The notes under the pieces were generated by a model. The model was not told the DNA's origin. It ran no database searches and saw only the letters and a program-made list of their open reading frames with translations. A stretch of DNA of 51,537 nt from an uncultured Desulfovibrio sp. Its GTDB lineage: Bacteria; Desulfobacterota; Desulfovibrionia; Desulfovibrionales; Desulfovibrionaceae. The stretch is from positions 1-51,537 of the forward strand of contig CAJOMG010000013.1 in the NCBI GenBank assembly GCA_905235595.1. Reading direction: 5' to 3'. Shown here in pieces: positions 46,140-51,537 of this stretch; the first letter of the stretch is position 1; each line of letters starts with the position of its first letter. A program made the translations under genes and the position numbers.

Positions 46140-46775
46140 TTAACAGAACAATGCCTCTTGCATAGTACCGTCAGGGTTGGCCGGTTGTAGCCTTTCGTGG
46201 TACAGGGCGTAGCGTTGTCCACAGGCTGAACACATAAGGCGAGCAGTCAGCTTTTCGCCGCATGCGCACACCCAGCCGTGCGTTCGTGCCGGATTGCCGT
46301 AAACAAGGGCGTAGTCGGGTACGTCTTGTGTGACTACCGCCCCTGCTCCTACAAAGGCGTATTGGCCTACAGTCACCCCACAGACTACGGTGCAGTTGGC
46401 TCCGAGGGTTGCCCCTCGTCTTATCAAAGTGGGGAGAAGCTGATTCGTCTTGCAGCTTATCCCCCTGAGATTCTGTACGTGGGAAAACACCATGCTCGGT
46501 CCGCAGAAGACATCGTCTTCCAATGTGACCCCTTGGTAGATGCTGACGTTGTTCTGAATTTTGCAGCCATTTCCTATGGAAACATGGGGGCCGATGACCA
46601 CATTTTGACCGATATTGCATCCTGTTCCGATAACTGAATCAGACATGACATGCGAAAAATGCCAGATTCTGGTGCCGTGTCCTATACTGACATCTGCATC
46701 AATGCAGGCACTTTCATGGGTGAAGTAGCCTTCATTAATGGCAGTGTAATCAGTAGACCCAAACGCCTGGCGCAC
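46140..46775 (-). CDS. Second WbpD-like N-acetyltransferase with a zinc-ribbon tail (211 aa)
   Basis: The same fold as the protein at 43033: hexapeptide repeats from about residue 25, with the shared segments GANCTVVCGVTVGQYAFVGA and AVVTQDVPDYALVYGNPA. The tail HGWVCACGEKLTARLMC has the matching CxC...CxxC zinc ribbon, and the C terminus is longer. The start is GTG at 46775 with GAGG five bases upstream. The two paralogues flank the aminotransferase and oxidoreductase genes. One may be redundant or act on another position or sugar. Confidence 0.82.
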   Translation of the reverse strand: MRQAFGSTDYTAINEGYFTHESACIDADVSIGHGTRIWHFSHVMSDSVIGTGCNIGQNVVIGPHVSIGNGCKIQNNVSIYQGVTLEDDVFCGPSMVFSHVQNLRGISCKTNQLLPTLIRRGATLGANCTVVCGVTVGQYAFVGAGAVVTQDVPDYALVYGNPARTHGWVCACGEKLTARLMCSACGQRYALYHERLQPANPDGTMQEALFC

Positions 46776-46813
46776 AATTACCTCGTTTTACAGTTGCTGC
46801 TCGTCCGCAGTGA

Positions 46814-48124
46814 TTACAGACGCCAGAGGTCAAACCCAGCGTCAAGGAACACCTGCTTGTTCCAGAAACTCTTAATGTCCAGTAATGTGATCCGTGGGCT
46901 TGCAAACATGGTGCGTATAGCAGCAACATCAAGTTGTCTGAATTTTTCGTGAGCCACGGCAAGAATAAGCGCGTCCAGATTTCTAAGTGCGTCCAAGGGA
47001 AGCAGCTGCTGTCCGTATTCGCGTATGGCCTCTTCCTGATCTGCCTCAGGGTCATGCACCAGGGGAGTAACCCCATATTCCATGAGCTCAGCAATAATAT
47101 CCACTACGCGGGTATTACGGATGTCAGGCACATTCTCTTTGAACGTGAAACCAAGCAGGCCAACGCGTGCTCCCTTGACGTGCTTGCCGGCATTGATCAG
47201 GCGCTTAACGCATGTTTCGGCCACATACTTGCCCATGCCGTCATTGATGCGACGGCCAGCAAGGATGACTTCCGGGTGGCAGCCGATTTCCTCGGCTTTA
47301 TAAGTAAGGTAGTATGGGTCCACGCCGATGCAGTGCCCGCCCACCAGACCGGGTCTGAAGGGGAGGAAATTCCATTTGCTGCCTGCGGCTTCCAGCACTT
47401 CCAGCGTGTCGATGCCAAGTTTGTTAAAGATGATGGCGAGTTCATTCATCAAGGCGATGTTGATGTCGCGCTGGGTGTTTTCAATGACCTTGGCTGCTTC
47501 GGCGACCTTGATGCTGGAGGCCCTGTGTATGCCAGCTTCAACTACGGCCCCATAGACTTGCGTCAGCAGGTCTGCGGTTGCAGAGTCTGAGCCTGCGACG
47601 ATTTTACGTATGCTTTCCAGCCTGTGCACTTTGTCCCCGGGGTTAATGCGCTCGGGTGAATAGCCCATGGTAAAGTCTTCAGGAAAGCGCAGATGCGATT
47701 CCTGCTCAAGAATGGGGATGCATTCATCTTCAGTGACTCCAGGATATACCGTGGATTCATAGCAGACAACGCATCCACGGCACATATGGCGACCCACCGT
47801 GCGACTGGCCCCGATGACGGGAGTGAGATCGGGGCGTCGGTGGCTGTCTACCGGTGTGGGTACTGCCACAATAATTACACCAGCTCTGCTGAGTTCTGCT
47901 GGATCGTGGGTGAGTTTAGCTGTACTTGCTGCAAGGGCCTCGTCGTCCACTTCATTGGTTGCGTCGTGACCGGCAATCAATGCGGCTATCCGCGCTTTGT
48001 TGATGTCAAAACCGATGACGTCGAAATGGCGTGAAAGTGATACCGCCAGCGGCAGCCCCACGTAGCCCAGGCCAACAATGGCCACGGCGGTTTTTTTTTG
48101 TTTGAGATCATCAAAAGAAAACAT
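46814..48124 (-). CDS. Nucleotide-sugar dehydrogenase, TviB/WbpO-like UDP-HexNAc 6-dehydrogenase (436 aa)
   Basis: The enzyme oxidises C6 of a UDP-N-acetylhexosamine to the uronate. The NAD motif is AIVGLGYVGLPLAVSLSRHF. The catalytic Cys lies in GLVGGHCIGVDPYYL, and VAVPTPVDSHRRPDLTP followed by the FTFKENVPDIRNTR region is intact. The N terminus and PTPVD region look closer to TviB/WbpO than to P. aeruginosa WbpA, so UDP-GlcNAc or UDP-GalNAc could be the substrate. The start at 48124 is preferred over a TTG at 48139 that overlaps the ribosome site. Confidence 0.9.
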   Translation of the reverse strand: MFSFDDLKQKKTAVAIVGLGYVGLPLAVSLSRHFDVIGFDINKARIAALIAGHDATNEVDDEALAASTAKLTHDPAELSRAGVIIVAVPTPVDSHRRPDLTPVIGASRTVGRHMCRGCVVCYESTVYPGVTEDECIPILEQESHLRFPEDFTMGYSPERINPGDKVHRLESIRKIVAGSDSATADLLTQVYGAVVEAGIHRASSIKVAEAAKVIENTQRDINIALMNELAIIFNKLGIDTLEVLEAAGSKWNFLPFRPGLVGGHCIGVDPYYLTYKAEEIGCHPEVILAGRRINDGMGKYVAETCVKRLINAGKHVKGARVGLLGFTFKENVPDIRNTRVVDIIAELMEYGVTPLVHDPEADQEEAIREYGQQLLPLDALRNLDALILAVAHEKFRQLDVAAIRTMFASPRITLLDIKSFWNKQVFLDAGFDLWRL

Positions 48125-48338
48125 GTGGTGTGTCCTCAATATTCCAGGGGCAGGGAAATGTTTCTGTTATCATAAGCACTGCGGTAGGCGGGGATGAATT
48201 TGGCCTAGGATAACAGAGGAATTCATGTCCATCTGTCTCCGATTCGATCGAGTCACGCAGCGTATCCATAACATTTTTTAGTAGCACGTTGGACTTGTAC
48301 AGGCAAGAAGGTGAAAGTGCCCTGTGAGCCTGTTTCCT

Positions 48339-49457
48339 CTAGTGGCGAAACATGTGTTTTATCTTGCGGGCCAGGTTGATATAAAAACCCCAGTTGGGGT
48401 AATCCTGCCAGTATTTCTTGGGCGTCGCTATAAGAGCGTCCCATGCATCGCGAGAGAGATTGAGGCGTTTGCACATATAGGCGATATCTGCCTCCAGCTC
48501 TTCCGGAGAAGAGTAGGCCGGTTCGCTTATGGCCGCCATGGCAGCATCACGCGTCATCAGGCCGGAGACAATGAGGCTGGAGTAGTGGGGACGGCGTTTA
48601 TCGTAGCCGAAGCGGTGTGGCAGAATGTAGCTTTGGAAGAGTTTGGTGAAGCGTGACTCCTCGTGTTTGCGGCCATAGTTGTGCCAGCCCACTTCTTCAG
48701 CTAGGGTTTTGCGTGCGGCAAAAACGTCGTAGGGCAGATTGTTCAGGGGCGTGTGTACATGGATAGAGCTGAAACAAGGGATATTGCCGTAAAACTTGGC
48801 ACAGTCCCAAAACGAAATGACAGGGAATGTCCTGAGGGGAGTATGGCCAAAAAGCCTGTGCACTGCACGAAGCTGTTTGCCGTCCAGCGCGGGGTGTTCC
48901 CAGGATATGGGGAGAATACATTCTGAAACCAGGTTCATGCCCGAGAGCCAATGATGAATGCCGTATTCCTCGCATTTTTTGAAGAGCACGGCAAAAAAAG
49001 CATGGTCCTGAGGCACGTCCAAATTGGCCAGTCCGGATTTGAAATAGGCTATCTGAAGATCGCGCATCTCTTCCCAGTCAATGGTGTGTATGTGCAGATC
49101 GTAGCCCAGTTTTTGGGCCAGAGCTTGGACGTTATGTGTGGATTCCTTGGTGTTCCAGCCACCGTCCACATGAAAAAGCAGAATGCGCAGGCCCCATTCC
49201 CGCGATTTCCAAGCCAAATACGAGCTGTCTACACCACCGGAAAGACCGAGGATGCAGTCGTATTTACCGTCTTTGCCGTCGTGTCTGATACGTTCGACCA
49301 TGGCGTCAATGTGGCGTTGGCCTTCCGCATTGGGCCGATATTCCGTCGCCATGCGTTGCAGAGCCGTGCTGCAGTGGTTGCAATGTCCGTCACGGTCAAA
49401 CTGGATGTCCGGGTCGGAAGTATCCATGATACAGCGGGTGCAAATTTGATAGGGCAT
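48339..49457 (-). CDS. WbpG/PseA-type sugar amidotransferase (372 aa)
   Basis: An ATP-PPi (PP-loop) enzyme: LGLSGGVDSSYLAWK at about 70-84, with an N-terminal zinc site (Cys6, Cys9, Cys26, Cys29 in CTRCIMD and CNHC). Homologues convert an N-acetyl group of uronic or nonulosonic sugars to acetamidino, using ammonia from HisH-like and HisF-like partners. No such partners are in this window. It is the first gene of the minus-strand operon, with a 214-base gap before the dehydrogenase. Confidence 0.9.
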   Translation of the reverse strand: MPYQICTRCIMDTSDPDIQFDRDGHCNHCSTALQRMATEYRPNAEGQRHIDAMVERIRHDGKDGKYDCILGLSGGVDSSYLAWKSREWGLRILLFHVDGGWNTKESTHNVQALAQKLGYDLHIHTIDWEEMRDLQIAYFKSGLANLDVPQDHAFFAVLFKKCEEYGIHHWLSGMNLVSECILPISWEHPALDGKQLRAVHRLFGHTPLRTFPVISFWDCAKFYGNIPCFSSIHVHTPLNNLPYDVFAARKTLAEEVGWHNYGRKHEESRFTKLFQSYILPHRFGYDKRRPHYSSLIVSGLMTRDAAMAAISEPAYSSPEELEADIAYMCKRLNLSRDAWDALIATPKKYWQDYPNWGFYINLARKIKHMFRH

Positions 49458-49700
49458 AGGGCCTCCTTGGGGTTAGGCATGCATTGTTGCAACGCAAACT
49501 AACGCATGCTGTGTACCATTTCAAATAATAGCACCAAGCGTTGTGACAGACAATAACGAGGTCCAATATTGATTTTGACTGAGCATACGTCTATGCAAAT
49601 GTATAAATTCCCTTAAGCGTTCAGGGAATTGATGGTCTTTTCTCTTTTTCATCTTTTTTTATCGCAGCTGTGTATTCCCGAATAGATGAACGGGGAGCGT

Positions 49701-50972
49701 ATGCAGGCTAATCTTATCTATATCACAGACGGGTATCCTTTTGTTAAGGAAGATAATTTTTCTGGGGATGAGCTTCCCTATCTGACGGCGCAGCCGTGGA
49801 ATCTGGTGGTACTGCCTAAACTCCGTGGCCTTCCTCCCAAGCCACTACCCCATTATGACTTTGCATTACACACATGTCTTACGGTGCCTGATTGGCAGAG
49901 GGTGCGATTTCTTATGCACTGGCGAAGCCTTCCTATTATGGCTGCGGAAGTGGCTAACAGCTTTGCGCATGGCATATTGCCTCGCCCTGTCGCACTATGC
50001 AAGGCCACTGCTGTGGCCCTGCATGCACGGGCAGCACTCAAAAAATTGATTTTGACACAGAAATTGCATCGGAAAGCGCTTGTCGTGTATGCTTTCTGGT
50101 TTCTGCCCGTTGTCGTGGGGGCTTGGATGCTACGGAAAGAGTTTCCCCATATGCGCATTGTGAGTAGGCTGCACGGCATAGATTTGTATGCTTTTCAGTC
50201 AAAAGGTGGATATTTGCCCTTTAGGTACGGTCGAGCCCATATGGTCGATGTTTTTGCACCTTGCTCCCAACGCGGATATGCCTATCTCAGGGAAGAGGGT
50301 GTGCCGGAAGACAAATTGACTTGCCAGTATTTGGGCGTGCCCGAGGCGTCAGGTACGGCACTTGCGTCACAGGGTGATGGTCTTAATTTAGTGAGTTGCA
50401 GTTTCGCCCAGCCCGTCAAACGGTTACCCCTCCTAGGGCGCTCCCTTATTGCCCTCGCGCGCAGCAGGCCAGGGTTGCGCGTGCATTGGCATCATGTGGG
50501 AGATGGCCCGCAATTCGAGGTGTTGAGGAATATCGTGTCTCGAATTCCTCCCAATTTGCGTTGTACATTGCACGGTCGTATGAGCGTGGAAGAAGCACGT
50601 CATTTTTTTTCAGGCGACACAGTGGGCGGTCTCGACGGTTTGCTGTGTGTGAGTGCTTCAGAAGGGTTGCCAGTGAGTATGATGGAAGCGCAGCAAGCCG
50701 GACTGCCAATTGTCAGCACTGACGTGGGGGGCGTATCAGAAATTGTCACTTCGGATACTGGAGTGCTTCTACCCGCGCAGTTCAGTCAGCAACAGTTTGA
50801 TGATGCTGTGTTGGCCTTGTGCAACTGGAAGCAGAGGGCTCTGCGCGAACACATTGCACGGCAGGGAAGGAAGCTGTTTTCGTTGGAAAACTACAAAACA
50901 TTTATCAGACAAGTGCTAGAACCGCAGATGTGCATATCAGAAGCATTGCTACGTGCCTTTTCGCGAACGTAG
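49701..50972 (+). CDS. GT4-like glycosyltransferase (423 aa)
   Basis: A GT-B transferase. The N-terminal domain opens LIYITDGYPFVKEDNFSGDE. The C-terminal donor domain has VSCSFAQPVKRLPLLGRSL, FSGDTVGGLDGLLCVSASEG followed by LPVSMMEAQQAGLPIVSTDV, the E(x7)E pattern of retaining enzymes. The start at 49701 has GGGG five bases upstream; an ATG at 49686 lacks a site. It is divergent from the wbpG-like operon and probably acts in the same surface polysaccharide. Confidence 0.82.
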   Translation: MQANLIYITDGYPFVKEDNFSGDELPYLTAQPWNLVVLPKLRGLPPKPLPHYDFALHTCLTVPDWQRVRFLMHWRSLPIMAAEVANSFAHGILPRPVALCKATAVALHARAALKKLILTQKLHRKALVVYAFWFLPVVVGAWMLRKEFPHMRIVSRLHGIDLYAFQSKGGYLPFRYGRAHMVDVFAPCSQRGYAYLREEGVPEDKLTCQYLGVPEASGTALASQGDGLNLVSCSFAQPVKRLPLLGRSLIALARSRPGLRVHWHHVGDGPQFEVLRNIVSRIPPNLRCTLHGRMSVEEARHFFSGDTVGGLDGLLCVSASEGLPVSMMEAQQAGLPIVSTDVGGVSEIVTSDTGVLLPAQFSQQQFDDAVLALCNWKQRALREHIARQGRKLFSLENYKTFIRQVLEPQMCISEALLRAFSRT

Positions 50973-51161
50973 CAGTACCCCAGATAACACCCCACTAAAA
51001 TGCGTTGAATAATGCAACATCATGGTATTTTATACCCATGTGCGCTCATGTTCTATTGACAGGTAACGCTGGCATACTTACTTAACATTGGTACGTCATT
51101 CTTGAGGTGGCAGGGTGTTGTTATGCCACGCCCTGTTGTCAGATGATGGGTAGGAGGAAGC

Positions 51162-51537
51162 ATGCAGCGTCATAAACCACACCGTATGTGCGGTCAGCAA
51201 TCCAACTCTGCTTTAGGACAGCAGGAGCATCCTTTCCTGAAAGATGAAGCCATGCTGTTTGGGCAAGAAGCCACGCCCACGGAAGGAGAGGCTACTGAAG
51301 TGGAATCTACTTTATCTGAACAGGAACAAGCCTCTTTGAATACTCCCAACGTGGATGTTGCGGAGCTCTGTAAGGCAGAAATAGCCGAAATACGCCTACG
51401 CGCCGCAGCAGAAATGGAAAATTTCAAAAAGCGTTTGGCCCGAGAGCATGCTGAGCAAATGCGCTATGCTGCAGAAAAGGTCATGGGAGATCTCCTGCCA
51501 ACCTTGGATAACTTGGACCTTGCCCTGCAGTACGGGA
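51162..51537 (+). CDS. grpE: GrpE nucleotide-exchange factor, 5' part
   Basis: The reading frame from the ATG at 51162 (AGGAGG four bases upstream) stays open to the window end, giving 125 codons. After an acidic, Gln-rich N terminus comes EMENFKKRLAREHAEQMRYA, then GDLLPTLDNLDLALQYG, the long-helix and head-domain motifs of GrpE, which releases ADP from DnaK. No CIRCE element was seen upstream. A GGCAGGG...CCACGCCCTG-like inverted repeat lies between 51108 and 51136. dnaK would be expected just beyond the window. Confidence 0.93.
   Translation, partial: MQRHKPHRMCGQQSNSALGQQEHPFLKDEAMLFGQEATPTEGEATEVESTLSEQEQASLNTPNVDVAELCKAEIAEIRLRAAAEMENFKKRLAREHAEQMRYAAEKVMGDLLPTLDNLDLALQYG

Overview
The window reads as chromosomal DNA of a Desulfovibrionaceae bacterium (Desulfovibrio or a close relative) of roughly 50% GC. 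The main grounds are the psd-pssA-leuACDB gene order, the Fur-type operon ending in flavodoxin, the short HacAB-type LeuC and LeuD, several small proteins behind sigma-54 promoters, and Desulfovibrio-style integrase and transposase remnants. These come from recognising proteins and gene order. No database search was possible.

Layout. 1-1445 is a graveyard: the tail of an Rpn/PD-(D/E)XK-type protein, an integrase tail, a tRNA 3' scar with its terminator, and the end of a hybrid histidine kinase. 1446-14118 is backbone: rlpA, then on the minus strand psd-pssA-leuA-leuC-leuD-leuB (phospholipid and leucine synthesis), a lipoprotein, a YdjM-like membrane protein, lgt, infA, pgpA, a diguanylate cyclase, a small sigma-54-driven gene and tRNA-Leu(UAA). 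14119-18057 is an accessory patch beside that tRNA: an ISL3-type transposase remnant, a metallo-beta-lactamase-fold protein, a very GC-rich piece with a truncated TRAP permease and an intact asparaginase, and another decayed Rpn-type gene. 18058-28497 is backbone again: hflK-hflC-mltB, a second small sigma-54-driven gene, speA, a branching enzyme with a 3-hydroxyisobutyrate-dehydrogenase-like reductase, and an energy-coupling (CbiQ/CbiO) pair.

28623-30726 encodes GDP-fucose synthesis (gmd, fcl). 30810-32087 is a three-gene operon with a Fur-like operator, encoding a DUF2325 protein, a His/Cys-tailed protein and flavodoxin. Then come ddh, tag, hisC-cmk, usp, a third small sigma-54-driven gene, and a two-component system whose kinase carries a Met/His-rich sensor loop. 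40258-50972 is a surface-polysaccharide locus: eight minus-strand genes for a di-N-acetylated, possibly amidinated, uronic acid (wbpG-, tviB/wbpA-, wbpD-, wbpE-, wbpB-like genes and a second wbpD-like gene), two transferases, and one divergent glycosyltransferase. The window ends inside grpE.

The most interesting signals are: three unlinked small genes of unknown function, each behind a near-consensus -24/-12 promoter; the Fur-type operon with a metal-binding tailed protein; the Met/His-rich kinase; the atypical sugar cluster with two zinc-tailed acetyltransferase paralogues; and a diverged 57-bp inverted repeat at the edge of the GC-rich insert. I saw no complete new defence system and no CRISPR array.
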